Shown here: positions 32,335-43,000 of the stretch, piece after piece
Position numbering within the stretch: position 1 is the first letter of the stretch
How the letters are laid out: each line of letters starts with the position of its first letter
DNA from: Clostridia bacterium
GTDB lineage: Bacteria > Bacillota > Clostridia > Oscillospirales > CAG-272
Length of the DNA: 64,000 nucleotides
NCBI GenBank assembly: GCA_017420755.1
Contig: JAFQOG010000005.1
Coordinates: 1 to 64,000 of the forward strand
Reading direction: 5' to 3'
The notes under the pieces: generated by a model
Database searches by the model: none
What the model saw: the letters and a program-made list of their open reading frames with translations, nothing else
Told to the model about the DNA's origin: nothing
Position numbers and translations under genes: made by a program

Positions 32335-33568
32335 TTTTATTCTCCTTTCCCATATCGTTATACAAGTGGCAAGCAACGAAGTGTGTTTCGCTAACCTGCT
32401 TCATTTTTGGATAACGTCCACCGCATTTGTTTATGCACTCGCCACATCTTTCCTTGAAGAAGCAGTGGTTAGGCATATTGATTGGGTTTGGCACGTTACC
32501 TGGAATATTAAAGAGCGTATCGCTATTCGATTCAAGCGTAGGCTTTGATTTTTGAAGTCCCTTTGTGTATGGGTGTAGTGGATTATGGAAAATTTCCTGC
32601 ACCGTACCCTTTTCAATTACTCTTCCTGCATACATAACAACGACATAGTCTGCCATTTCAGCAATAATACCAAGGTCGTGGGTGATGAGAAGGATTGAGC
32701 CGTCAATCTTAGTTTTAAGATCGCGAAGAAGGTCAAGAATCTGCGCTTGAATTGTAACGTCAAGAGCTGTTGTTGGCTCGTCTGCAATAATAAGACGTGG
32801 GTTGCATGCAAGCGCCATTGAAATCATAACACGTTGACGCATACCACCAGAAAGCTCATGCGGATATGCTTTATAAACACGCTCTGGCATTGCAATACCA
32901 ACCAAATTGAGCATTTCAAGGGATTTTGCCTTAGCATCCTCCTTTGTTGCGCCTGGAACGTGAATAAATGTAACCTCGTCAAGCTGTTGACCGATTGTGA
33001 AAATTGGGTTTAATGAGGTCATTGGCTCTTGGAAAATCATTGAAATTTGCTTTCCACGGATACGGTGTATCTCGCGAATTGGCATCTTTGCAATATCGTA
33101 AACCTTTTCCTCGGTTTTTGGCTCTTGTCCAACTAAAACTCCATTTTCATTTCGCACAGGATACATAACAGGCTTACCGTTTTTACCTCTAATGTAATCC
33201 TTAGCTGTAAAACGAATACTACCCGAATAAATTTGTCCTGTTGGGCCTTGTAAAAGACGCATAATAGACATACTTGTTACGCTCTTTCCACAGCCCGATT
33301 CACCAACGATACCAACGGTTGTATTCTTTGGAATATTGAAGGAAACGCCGTTAACAGCCTTTACAACACCTTGGTCAGTGAAGAAGTAGGTATTTAAGTC
33401 CTCAATCTCCAAGATATTATTTGGATCCTTCATTTCGCTCAAGAATTCACTCTCGCTTGCACGACGGTTTTTGTAGTTTTCCAAAACACGCATGGTTTTG
33501 GCATTTTCTTTTGCAATTTTTCTAATTTCCTTGCCAGAAAGGTAAGCTTTTGTTTTCTTTTCAGCCAT
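32327..33568 (-). CDS. oppD: Oligopeptide ABC transporter ATP-binding protein OppD
   Basis: A 413-residue ATPase. Walker A is GESGCGKSVTSM, signature LSGGMRQRVMI and Walker B LIIADEPTTALD. A 50-residue insertion (RGKNGKPVMYPVRNENG onward) lies between Walker A and the Q loop, a feature seen in clostridial OppD proteins. The C-terminal cysteines (CFFKERCGECINKCGG) form the usual OppD tail. The gene starts 5 bases after oppC and overlaps oppF by 8 bases. Confidence 0.93.
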   Translation of the reverse strand: MAEKKTKAYLSGKEIRKIAKENAKTMRVLENYKNRRASESEFLSEMKDPNNILEIEDLNTYFFTDQGVVKAVNGVSFNIPKNTTVGIVGESGCGKSVTSMSIMRLLQGPTGQIYSGSIRFTAKDYIRGKNGKPVMYPVRNENGVLVGQEPKTEEKVYDIAKMPIREIHRIRGKQISMIFQEPMTSLNPIFTIGQQLDEVTFIHVPGATKEDAKAKSLEMLNLVGIAMPERVYKAYPHELSGGMRQRVMISMALACNPRLIIADEPTTALDVTIQAQILDLLRDLKTKIDGSILLITHDLGIIAEMADYVVVMYAGRVIEKGTVQEIFHNPLHPYTKGLQKSKPTLESNSDTLFNIPGNVPNPINMPNHCFFKERCGECINKCGGRYPKMKQVSETHFVACHLYNDMGKENKNG

Positions 33569-33573
33569 TTTTC

Positions 33574-34764
33574 TTACCTCCTAGATTTCGGGTCGAGTGC
33601 GTCACGCAAGCCGTCACCGACAAAGTTAAAGCCGAGAACCGCAATAACGATACAAAGACCAGCAGGAACCCAAATTAGAGGATTAGCCATAGCAATTTCA
33701 AAGCCGTTTGCTTCCTCAAAAAGGTTAAGTATCGTACCCCAAGCTGTGTTTGGTGCTTTAACACCAAAGCCGAGGTATGAAAGTGTTGACTCGTAAATAA
33801 TCATAGAGCCAAGACCGAGTGTCATTTGTACAATTAACTGTGGCATTACGTTTGGAATTAAGTGCTTGAATATCTTACGGAATGTAGAATATCCCATAGC
33901 CTCAGCAGCTACCATATATTCTTGCTCACGCAAGGATAGAATTTGTCCACGTACCAAGCGAGCTGTTCCTGGCCATGAAATGCATGAGATAAATATCATA
34001 AGGAAGTAAATTCTTGTTTCTCCGCTGATAAAGAATAATCCCTTGCTGATCCAGCCGTTCAGGAGCACACCGACGATAAGTAGAATCGGAATACCTGGCA
34101 AGCACATAAGAATATCACATATTCTCATTATAACGTTATCAATAAATCCACCGAAATATCCCGCAATACCTCCGGCAATAATACCGAGTGCGGTTATGAT
34201 AAATACGGCAAGGAAGCTAACGATAAGTGAAACACGTCCACCATACATAAGTCTTGATAGTACGTCGTATCCAGACTTATCTGTTCCCAATGGGTGAAGC
34301 TTAGATGGCTTTGCTAAAACGTTATCCTTTTCGTATTTTTCGAGTGTTTGATAAACTGTATACTCTTTTCCGTTTAGGGTGTATGTATATTCGCTAGTTG
34401 TTTGCTCCCATTTACCACTTTCATCCTTTTCGTCCTGTTGCCAGCCGTCGCCGTCAAGACCTGGAACTATTGCATGGTAAATGTATGGGCCAACGAATGA
34501 AAATAGGAATAGTCCTATTACCATTACAAGACCTATAACGCTGAGCTTTGAACGGAAGAAACGACGAACAACCATTCTTGTAGGTGACATAAGCTTTAGC
34601 GTTTTATCTAAGGGCGCCTCGTCCTCTACTGGTATTATTTCTTCTTCCTCTTCTATTTCCTCATTTACTAAAAGAGTTTCTTCTTCTTTTTCTTTTGGAT
34701 AAAGCTTTGTAGTTTTTACCTCTTGTGCAGTTAAAAATACAACTTTTCTTGATTCGTTTTCCAT
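33574..34764 (-). CDS. oppC: Oligopeptide ABC transporter permease OppC
   Basis: A 396-residue permease of the BPD_transp_1 type with an acidic N-terminal extension (about 55 residues, rich in Glu). The first helix (VIGLVMVIGLFLFSFVGPYI) is followed by an extracellular loop of about 80 residues containing YTYTLNGKEYTVYQT, longer than in E. coli OppC. LGTDKSGYDVLSRLMYGGRV and the EAA loop AAEAMGYSTFRKIFKHLIPN are conserved. It lies 14 bases after oppB. Confidence 0.92.
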   Translation of the reverse strand: MENESRKVVFLTAQEVKTTKLYPKEKEEETLLVNEEIEEEEEIIPVEDEAPLDKTLKLMSPTRMVVRRFFRSKLSVIGLVMVIGLFLFSFVGPYIYHAIVPGLDGDGWQQDEKDESGKWEQTTSEYTYTLNGKEYTVYQTLEKYEKDNVLAKPSKLHPLGTDKSGYDVLSRLMYGGRVSLIVSFLAVFIITALGIIAGGIAGYFGGFIDNVIMRICDILMCLPGIPILLIVGVLLNGWISKGLFFISGETRIYFLMIFISCISWPGTARLVRGQILSLREQEYMVAAEAMGYSTFRKIFKHLIPNVMPQLIVQMTLGLGSMIIYESTLSYLGFGVKAPNTAWGTILNLFEEANGFEIAMANPLIWVPAGLCIVIAVLGFNFVGDGLRDALDPKSRR

Positions 34765-34778
34765 TTAATCTGCACCTC

Positions 34779-35840
34779 CTACTTAAGCTTTACTCGTGGG
34801 TCAACAATTGCATACATAATGTCCGACATCAAAATGCCTATAACACTAAGCGTTGCTAAGAACATATTGTAGCCCATGATAAACGGAATGTCTCCGTTGT
34901 TTGTTAGATTCAATGCAGTCGTACCGATACCATCAAGACCGAAAATTTTCTCGGTAATAATCGCACCTGAGAATAGTGCTGGTATAAGTCCTGCAAGTGT
35001 TGTTACAAGTGGGATAAGGGTGTTTCTAAAGGCGTGCTTGTATATTACCTTGCTTTCCTTTAGACCCTTTGCTCTGGCTGTACGAATGTAGTCAGAGTTT
35101 AGAACCTCAAGCATGTTGGTTCTTGTCATTCTCATTCTTCCACCAAGGCTCAAAATAGTAATGGTGAAGATTGGTAGTATGTAGTACCTTAGGTTACTAA
35201 ATACGTCCATAATACCCGTCGTACTCTGCGAAGCGTCGGTTGTACCGGAAACTGGGAAAACGAGGAAGCTTGAGAAAAATTCATAAGCCCCCGAGCCCTC
35301 TTGGAAAATCTTTTCCAAGATGCTTTCCATAATTCCGCCCGTACCGAATGCCGCTTTGAATATATTAGCAAAGAAGAACGATGGTAGCGAAATACCTATC
35401 ATTACAAGAACTGTAATGAAATAATCTCTGAACGAATATTGGTGCGTTGCCGCGGTAATTCCTAAAGGAATTGCTATCAAGAACTCAAATACCGTTGCAA
35501 TCAAAGCAACCACGAATGAAACTGGCAAGCCTTGGAGAATTACACGGGATACTGGTTGGTTGTTTAGCTTGAATGAACGTCCAAGGGTGATAAATCCATC
35601 CTCAAATTCAAACAAGTTTCCAAGCCAATCAAAATAGCCCTTTATAATTCCCTTAAAGCTATTATCGCCAATTCCGAGCTGCTCACGGATTTTATCAAGA
35701 GTCTCTGGCTCTGAGTTCATACCCGCGTTAGCAGCAACGAAGTCAACTGGCATTAAACGTACCAAAAAGTAAATAATAAGGGATACCGCTACTAATATGA
35801 GAATAGAAAGTCCTATTCTTTTTAGTATATATTTAAACAT
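34779..35840 (-). CDS. oppB: Oligopeptide ABC transporter permease OppB
   Basis: A 353-residue permease with six transmembrane segments. The family signature at the start (ILKRIGLSILILVAVSLIIY), the EAA loop (RTARAKGLKESKVIYKHAFR) and the final DIMYAIVDPRVKLK are typical of OppB. It has an unusually long extracellular region of about 60 residues (FQEGSGAYEFFSSFLVFP to TGIMDVFSN). It starts 14 bases after oppA. Confidence 0.92.
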   Translation of the reverse strand: MFKYILKRIGLSILILVAVSLIIYFLVRLMPVDFVAANAGMNSEPETLDKIREQLGIGDNSFKGIIKGYFDWLGNLFEFEDGFITLGRSFKLNNQPVSRVILQGLPVSFVVALIATVFEFLIAIPLGITAATHQYSFRDYFITVLVMIGISLPSFFFANIFKAAFGTGGIMESILEKIFQEGSGAYEFFSSFLVFPVSGTTDASQSTTGIMDVFSNLRYYILPIFTITILSLGGRMRMTRTNMLEVLNSDYIRTARAKGLKESKVIYKHAFRNTLIPLVTTLAGLIPALFSGAIITEKIFGLDGIGTTALNLTNNGDIPFIMGYNMFLATLSVIGILMSDIMYAIVDPRVKLK

Positions 35841-35854
35841 TGTATCACTCCAAA

Positions 35855-38476
35855 TTAGTCTTTTAATTCAAGTTCCCAAATTCTATCAAGTGGTGACGAA
35901 TAAGGATTCGAAACATCAGGGAATGAATCTGGGTCAATTACGTCTGAATTGTATGCATAAACTACGCTTCTTTGATATACAGGAAGCTCGACAGCGAGGT
36001 CAAGCAGCAAGCCCATTGCCTCTTGGTATATCGCAGATCGCTCATTTTGGTCAAGAGTTTCTCTTGCCTCATCAATCTTTTCACTGAGCTGGTCAAGAAG
36101 TCTCTCTTGCTTACCGCCCTCAGTTCTCAAGAATTGGTAGCCCCATGCTCTTGTACTGGATGCGGTTGAATTTTTGTGGTAAACCTGATACATATCAGGG
36201 TCAAGTGTTGAGCCCCACGCAGCTGCCCAAACGGTAAGACCACCGCTTGAAAGCTTTGTAAGAGCTGTTGCATCTGGAACAACTGAGATATCCCAGCCCA
36301 AGCTATTTAGAAGCGCTGCTGCGTCAATAAATGTTTGGAATGTTGGGTGGTCTGTTGAAGCACCTGCGATTGTGAATTCGATGCTAAGCTTCTTATCACC
36401 AGCCTTTACGCCTGCCTTCTTCATAAGAGCTTGAATATTCTTTCTCGCTGCTGCTTCTCCATCTGCCATGCCATCGCCATTGATGTCGGCTGACCAGTTA
36501 CCCATATATGGATAATTCTTATTGTTCTTATTGTTGAGTGAGCCATCCTCGTTTCTTGGGTATGCCCAGCTTACTGTTGACATAGTCCAGAAAATTTGCT
36601 CAGCTGTACCTGGACGGTAGTAGTTAAGCGAGGTAGCTGTGTTCATTGCACACATAATTGCTTGACGAAGCTCAAGGGATTGAATTTTGTCAGCGTTAAT
36701 GCCGATATAACCATAACCAAGCTGTTTCTCTTGGATAAAGTCAAATCCGCCTTCCTTTTGTAACGCAACGAGCTTGTCGTAGTTTTCATTCGTCAACTGA
36801 GGTGAAATATAGTGAACGCTTCCGCTTTCAAGAAGATTAATAGCATCCGCTGCTGGGAGCGCTTGATAACGTACCTTCTCTATTTTTGCATTCTCTATTC
36901 TTTCTCCAACTGTTTCAAAATAGTGATTTGCTTTGAAATAAACAACGTTGTTTGCAAGGAAGCCTGTTCCTGATGGGTTATCCTCATTTTCACGGTTGGT
37001 TGCCTTGTATGCACCAGCACCAACAGGAACTGCTGTCTTGTTTGGTGATTGAATTACATTCTTCATAAAGTCGTATTGACCATATGCAACGCCATATTTG
37101 TGATTTACGATATCTACTGGGTACTTTGTGCTATCACCGTAGTAGTGCTGAGGTGCAACCGAGAAGGCAAAGTTCCATTGTGCCTTAGGGTCTTGTCCCT
37201 CAATTGTTATTTGTAATACATCATACTCATCAGCGTTTTTAGGTGTTCCATCTGAGTTGTGCTCTTTGGCGATTTTGTATTCAGTACCATTTACAGTAAT
37301 CTTTGTTTCGTCAGTTTCATGACCGAGAGAAACGATACCGGAAATATGGTCGTACTTCATTCCGCCCTTATTATTTTCGTTAAGAATAACGCCCTTTGCC
37401 TCAGCTGTGTATTCGGTCAAGAGCTGGTTGGCTGTTGCCCATGCTGAGAGGATGATGTGAAGCTCGGATTCAACCTTTGCATTATATACGTATTCGATTG
37501 CCTTTTCCTTGGTTGTTACATCCTTTTGGTTATAGTTCGCTGTAACCTCGTCAATAACGCTCTTGTCGTCGGTTTGCTTACCGTTTACTATCTTTTTGCC
37601 CCATTTGATTGTAACAAAGCCCTCGTGGTACATAAAGCGGGCGATTTCGTCCTTGAAGAATGGGTGCGACTTATATGGCTCTGCCTCTGTGTATGCACTT
37701 TGTGCCGCCACGTAGTCGTCATTTAATTCTTCTCTAAATAGCTTTAATGCGTAATCATAGTCCTTACGGAGCTGTGCGTTTGTTCCTCCTCCGCTAACCG
37801 CCTTCTTATAACCATCGGATAGCTTCTTCTTGGCAATTTCCTTAACCATATCGTCATACGACAATTCGTATCCACTCTGGCCCTTGCCCTTTGAGAGGAA
37901 GATATTAATGAGCTCGTTTATACGTGCTCTTGCTCTTTGCATTGCCTGTGTGTTGATTTTTTCATCTTGGCTTTCGCTGTCTGCGTTTGACTGAGTTCTA
38001 TACTCAGAAAGGCCCTTTATTTTTGTTGAATAAATTGTTGCTGAGCCTGTATATGATGGGTCAAGATATACATAGAGGTTGAAAAGCACATCCTCCATTG
38101 TAAGTGGCTGTCCATCTGAGAATTTGATTCCATTCTTCAAAACGAAGGTATAAACCGTTTCGTCCTTGGATTTATTGTAGTCAGAAATCTCAAAATCCTT
38201 AGTTACTGTTGCTTGGTCCTCACCATATGCAACCTCAACTGAGCCATTTACGTATTTGGAAGAAAGCATACCGATTTGTGTCATCGATACTATTGTGCTG
38301 TCCGCACCAGTGGTCGAGAAATATGGATTAAATACACCATCAAAATCCTCGGACATGATAACGAAAGCATCAGGCTTTTCATCCTTATCCCTTCTACATC
38401 CGCAGCCTGAGAAAAGCGCAAGCGTGCCAAGAAGCATCAAAATGCATAGCACAAGCGCTAATATTCTCTTTTTCAT
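35855..38476 (-). CDS. oppA: Oligopeptide-binding lipoprotein OppA (enlarged)
   Basis: An 873-residue extracellular solute-binding protein of family 5. The signal peptide ends in LALFSGCGCRR, so Cys27 would be lipidated. The first lobe contains FNPYFSTTGADS and FKLKNGIKFSDGQPL-like sequence (VLKNGIKFSDGQPLTMEDVL). Later, GTGFLANNVVYF, LRQAIMCAMNTA and the C-terminal LDPDMYQVYHKNS match the family. Ordinary OppA has 520-600 residues. The extra 250-300 residues lie at about 115-400, include long helices (NTQAMQRARARINELINIFL) and could close over long peptides or bind a partner. It is the binding subunit of the adjacent permease. Confidence 0.9.
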   Translation of the reverse strand: MKKRILALVLCILMLLGTLALFSGCGCRRDKDEKPDAFVIMSEDFDGVFNPYFSTTGADSTIVSMTQIGMLSSKYVNGSVEVAYGEDQATVTKDFEISDYNKSKDETVYTFVLKNGIKFSDGQPLTMEDVLFNLYVYLDPSYTGSATIYSTKIKGLSEYRTQSNADSESQDEKINTQAMQRARARINELINIFLSKGKGQSGYELSYDDMVKEIAKKKLSDGYKKAVSGGGTNAQLRKDYDYALKLFREELNDDYVAAQSAYTEAEPYKSHPFFKDEIARFMYHEGFVTIKWGKKIVNGKQTDDKSVIDEVTANYNQKDVTTKEKAIEYVYNAKVESELHIILSAWATANQLLTEYTAEAKGVILNENNKGGMKYDHISGIVSLGHETDETKITVNGTEYKIAKEHNSDGTPKNADEYDVLQITIEGQDPKAQWNFAFSVAPQHYYGDSTKYPVDIVNHKYGVAYGQYDFMKNVIQSPNKTAVPVGAGAYKATNRENEDNPSGTGFLANNVVYFKANHYFETVGERIENAKIEKVRYQALPAADAINLLESGSVHYISPQLTNENYDKLVALQKEGGFDFIQEKQLGYGYIGINADKIQSLELRQAIMCAMNTATSLNYYRPGTAEQIFWTMSTVSWAYPRNEDGSLNNKNNKNYPYMGNWSADINGDGMADGEAAARKNIQALMKKAGVKAGDKKLSIEFTIAGASTDHPTFQTFIDAAALLNSLGWDISVVPDATALTKLSSGGLTVWAAAWGSTLDPDMYQVYHKNSTASSTRAWGYQFLRTEGGKQERLLDQLSEKIDEARETLDQNERSAIYQEAMGLLLDLAVELPVYQRSVVYAYNSDVIDPDSFPDVSNPYSSPLDRIWELELKD

Positions 38477-38517
38477 TGAATGTTCTCCTTTATTGATATG
38501 TAAATTTTATTAAGCAA

Positions 38518-39981
38518 TTATTCGTCATATTTTAAAACAAACTCGAGCTCGAGCTTATTGCCGTCTGCGCCCTCAGTAATCTTTAAAATATGTAAATCGT
38601 ATTCCTCTGAATAAATTTCGTAGGAAATTCCGCTTATATCAATTCCTAAGCCTATGCTATATCCATCAGCACAAAGTAAGCCAACCTCATAATCGTTAGT
38701 TTCCATTGCGTATGCAGATGCATAAATAATCAGCTTGGAGTTTGTAATATTTACGTTTTCAAAGGACTTAATTTGTCCGTTTTTATCAGGTTCAATGACT
38801 GCTGCAAATAATGCATATCTTCCGCCTGGATAAATGTATACGTCAGAAATTTCAGCCTCCACTCTATCGAATGTTACGTTTTCAACAACCGCCTCGGCGC
38901 TAAGTCCTGCAAATAAGCCGAAGTGTTGATTTCCGGAGGAGTAAATCATAAGATTCTTTATTGTGTGTCCATTACCCTTGAAGGTACCTGTATATGTTTC
39001 ATCAGTAAATGTAACCGGCCACATATTATCCTCGAAATTAAGGTCTGCCATAATTTCGTAGCTTCCGGTTGATGAAGCATATTCCTCAAGCTGAGATGGA
39101 GTGTAAATCTTATACCATTCTCCAACCATTTCCTCGTAACCTGTATAAAGCTTTAAGGTTCTGTTTTCAATTGTTGCTGTTTCTTCATTCAGTACAAATG
39201 GCAATTTATAAGTGCCACTTATACCATTTTGACGCTCGCTATCGAGATAGAAGCCGTCAAAATATCTTGTAATTGTTTGTCCGTTAACAGTCTCTGCTGT
39301 TCTCTCTATAAAGTCGCCAACTGGAGCCAAGGTGTTAAACATAAGTGCACCTGTTTCCATATTGCGTGATGGCAAAATAATCTTGTCGCCGTCCTTATAA
39401 AGAGGGTTTGAAACCTCGTATTTACCAAGGAGAACATCAACGCCGTTCACCTTTTCGTAAACCTCAATTTCAGGGCATCTTACCCAAGCGGCATAAACGG
39501 TAATTGCCGGTTCGCCTGCTGAGTATTGTTTCTTTGGGTCAATCTCGATGGTTTGAGGGAATCTGATTTTTCCCGAATAGGTATATACTACGTTACCTAA
39601 ATCGTCCTTAACCACATTGCCATCTTCATCCTTTAATTCTGCCTTTTCTGTGTACCAGCCAGCGTGGAAATATCCAGCTCTTGAAGCGGTTTCAAGTGGG
39701 TACATATTTGCCTTACCTCTTGAAGGGTCATTTAGGTCAATCAAACGGATTTCCTTCATTCCGTTTTCATTAACTCTGTACTTGCCGAGGTTGTAGGTAT
39801 CGTTTACATAGAGCTGTCCAGCGTTACCGAAGTAACCGCCGTTTGCATCGTAACGAACCGTTACCTTATATCCTTCCTCGTCGTACTTTCCAAATACGTC
39901 TTCTTGTGAGCATGAGGCAACGAATAAGCACATAAGGACTACTGCAGCGGCAATAATCAATAATTTAATTTTCTTATTCAT
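38518..39981 (-). CDS. Lipoprotein with InlB-type repeat and GLUG-like region
   Basis: A 487-residue surface lipoprotein. The signal peptide ends in LFVASCSQE, with the lipidated Cys at about residue 24. VTVRYDANGGYFG and GYFHAGWYTEK form a Listeria-Bacteroides (InlB B-like/Flg_new) repeat, continued by ITVYAAWV. The second half has short repeating strands (YTGTFKGNGHTIKNLMIYSS, FGLFAGLSAEAVVENVTF) as in GLUG motifs. It lies 91 bases after the subtilase gene and 41 before oppA, so it is probably an accessory of that locus. The function is unknown. Confidence 0.82.
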   Translation of the reverse strand: MNKKIKLLIIAAAVVLMCLFVASCSQEDVFGKYDEEGYKVTVRYDANGGYFGNAGQLYVNDTYNLGKYRVNENGMKEIRLIDLNDPSRGKANMYPLETASRAGYFHAGWYTEKAELKDEDGNVVKDDLGNVVYTYSGKIRFPQTIEIDPKKQYSAGEPAITVYAAWVRCPEIEVYEKVNGVDVLLGKYEVSNPLYKDGDKIILPSRNMETGALMFNTLAPVGDFIERTAETVNGQTITRYFDGFYLDSERQNGISGTYKLPFVLNEETATIENRTLKLYTGYEEMVGEWYKIYTPSQLEEYASSTGSYEIMADLNFEDNMWPVTFTDETYTGTFKGNGHTIKNLMIYSSGNQHFGLFAGLSAEAVVENVTFDRVEAEISDVYIYPGGRYALFAAVIEPDKNGQIKSFENVNITNSKLIIYASAYAMETNDYEVGLLCADGYSIGLGIDISGISYEIYSEEYDLHILKITEGADGNKLELEFVLKYDE

Positions 39982-39997
39982 TCTTCGTTCCTTTATC

Positions 39998-40048
39998 TTA
40001 TCCGCCGTCCACTCAGCGTTCGTTTTGCTGAGTGGCGGTCGGCTTTTA
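39998..40048 (-). promoter_or_regulatory. Intercistronic hairpin between the subtilase and lipoprotein genes
   Basis: On the minus strand CCGCCACTCAGC pairs with GCTGAGTGG-CGG around a 9-base loop. No T-run follows; the lipoprotein ribosome binding site comes about 20 bases later. It may stabilise or process the mRNA so that the long upstream gene and opp are expressed at different levels. Confidence 0.55.
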
Positions 40049-40072
40049 TTTATTCTTTTAGCACTTAAATGC

Positions 40073-43000
40073 TTATTCGATTATAATATCATCCTTAGAT
40101 GCTTTCTTTTTCGCTTTTCTCGTTTGCTTTTGCGATTTTTTAATAGCCTTTAATTGTGCCTTTTCCATTCTCTTTTGCTCTTTAGCTACCTGCTTAAGAA
40201 GCTTTTTCTGCATCACCTTCACAAACCATGTAACTACTACTGTTGAAACAGGTGTTTGTGTTTTTATTGAAGCAATTACTAAAACTATTGAAATAATAGC
40301 TGTCGCAAGGAATGAAGCGCCTACCAAGGATAGAACAACGATAAGAATAATCTTTCCTACCTTTGAATCCTTTTCTTCCACCACACCGTCGGATGGTGTC
40401 TCCTCTGGAGCTGGCTCCTGTGGTACTTGCAAGCTCTTAAGAGCTAAAATTGCGTTTTCTGCTGAAACGAGCTTAGTGTAATTGTCTATAAGCGCTCTTT
40501 GGTCGTCAATTGCTGCTGCCTTTTCATAAAGCTCTCTTGCCAAAATAACAAGTTGCTCATCTGCCAAGGTAATCTCGTCAGGGAGTCTGTTTATAGCTTC
40601 GATAGCCTCAAGGGTTGCATCCTGCTTCGCAACTGAGCCGTCAAGAACTGTGCTGAAATATTGTGAATAAATAAATGTTTCGTAGTATAAGCCGTTTGTA
40701 GGTCTTACCATTACGAGATTTGGACTACCGTGTCCGATTTGATTTACAAAGTTTGCACCATAATATACGTTTGAGTACTTGCCGTCAGCAACATTCCACA
40801 TGTAGTAAGGAACAATGCCGATTCCCTCATATACAAGGATATCTCCGTTATAATCACTGAACTCATACTTACCTACTGATGGGAAGTTTTCAAAGCACTC
40901 ATAATAAGCACTGTCAAATTCTTCCTCTAAGATAGGAGCCTCGTAGCTTGTGAAGATTACGGTTGCAAGCTTATCGCATCCATAGAATGCCTTGTGACCG
41001 ATTGAATTTAATGACTCTGGCAATGTAACTCTTATAACATCACTGCCTGCAAATGCCATTGCTGAAATTCTAACAGTTGAATCTGCAACCTTAACGTTTT
41101 CAGTTTCAGTGCCCGCAAATACAACCATTTGAAGTCCATTTGGAACCCTTACATAAAGTGAACCATCAATTACAGTTGCCTTGTCACTTATATCAAAGGT
41201 ATAAATGGTTTCTTCATACTTTTGTCCATTAAATTCTTTTGTCTCAATCTTGCTAAATGGCTTTAGCTTACACAAAGCGAATGGGTTTTCTCCGATTTTT
41301 TCAAGGTTTTCTCCGAGAATAACCTCAACAGGTGTAAGTGTTTCCTTCATAAACGCACCGTCGCCAATTGTTTCACAGTACGCAAGGTTAATTCTATCTA
41401 TTGCTGTATATGCAAATGCGTAATTGCCAATATCTCTTGCTCTAAAGAGGTTTATAACATTTTCAAGCTTATTATCATAAGCGAATGCACCCTCATTAAC
41501 CTTTGTTCCGTTTGAATTCAAGGTAACCTTTGTTAAGCTGTTACATTTAACGAATGCATAGTTATCAACGAGCTCACAGGATGAAAGGTCAATTTCTGTA
41601 AGTGGAGCCTCTGCAAATGCTTGCATTCCTATCACCTTTACGTTTTCAAGGTTGATGCTTGAAAGCTTCTTACAGTTCATAAATGCGTTTGCTGATATTG
41701 TGTCAAGCTTAGTGCCAAGCTTAACATTAGTTAAGTATTCGCAGTTTGCAAATGCATCCTCACCAATGAATTCAAGTGATGAGAGATCGATATTTTCAAG
41801 ACCTGCTGAATAGTAGTGATAAATATAATATCCGTTTTCGTCAATAGCAACGATTGTTCCTGCCATATCGGAATATGTATAAAGAATATCACCGCTAAAT
41901 GCTCTTGCACCAATGGACTTAACCTTAGATAGGTCAATATTCTTTAGGCAAGGAGCGTTGAAGAATGCTTGCTCTCCAAGTATCGCGCCACTGCCAAGAG
42001 TAACAGAAACGAGCTTGGATGCACCCATAAATGCGCTATCGCCAATTACAACATTCTTGCCGATTGTCAAGCTTGTTAGCTTAGATGTATATTCAAAATA
42101 ATATACCTTTTGCTTGCTATTTGGATCTCTTACAAGCTCATTTGCAAAGTTTCCGTCTCTTGCAAGCATAAATGCGCCTGTGCCAAGGACTGCTCCGTCG
42201 CCGATTGTAACGCTTTGAAGCTCCTTACATTCGCAGAATGCACCCTCGCCAACAACCATATTCGCTGGGATATTTACGCTTGTAATTTTTGTGTATGCAA
42301 ATGCGTAATCACCAAGCTCCTCTATATTATTAAATGAAGGAAGCGTGTCGATCTTTGTCATAAAGTATGCGTAATCACCAATTTCACTCAAGCTACCAAG
42401 AGTTACGGAGGTGAGGTTTCTACAGTATGCAAATGCATTGTTTTCAACTGCAGTTACGCTTGGAATAGAAATGCTTGTAATTTTGTCATTGTACGCAAAT
42501 GCGCCTCTTGCAATTCTCACAACATTAGGATCATTCAAAACAAATTCGCCCGAGATTGTTGGAGAAACAAACATAAGAGTTGTTCCGTCATTTGAGAGAA
42601 CATAATCGCCATTTTCTGAGAGCTTAAATGCTCCGTTTGCTTCATCAAATGTGAATTTAGAAATATTTGTTCTTGCAAAGGCAAATTCCGCAATTGTTGA
42701 CACGTCCTTGCCGATTTTGATGGTTTCAAGTGCGCTACATCCAAAGAACGCGCCCTCTGGTATTACATTTGCGTTCATCGAAATTTCTTTAAGTGAGGTA
42801 CAGTTTGCAAATACATAAGGTCCATATTTAACCTTCTCTGCCATAACTGTAACATCAGTCAAGCTTTCGTTATGATAGAATGCATAAGCCCCAATTGATT
42901 GTAGCTTTTCTGGCAAGATAGCTCCTGTTAGATTGTAGCTAACAACTCTATCGTACATATCAATGATGCCGTCTTCATTTGAGTCTATACGTGTGCCGTT

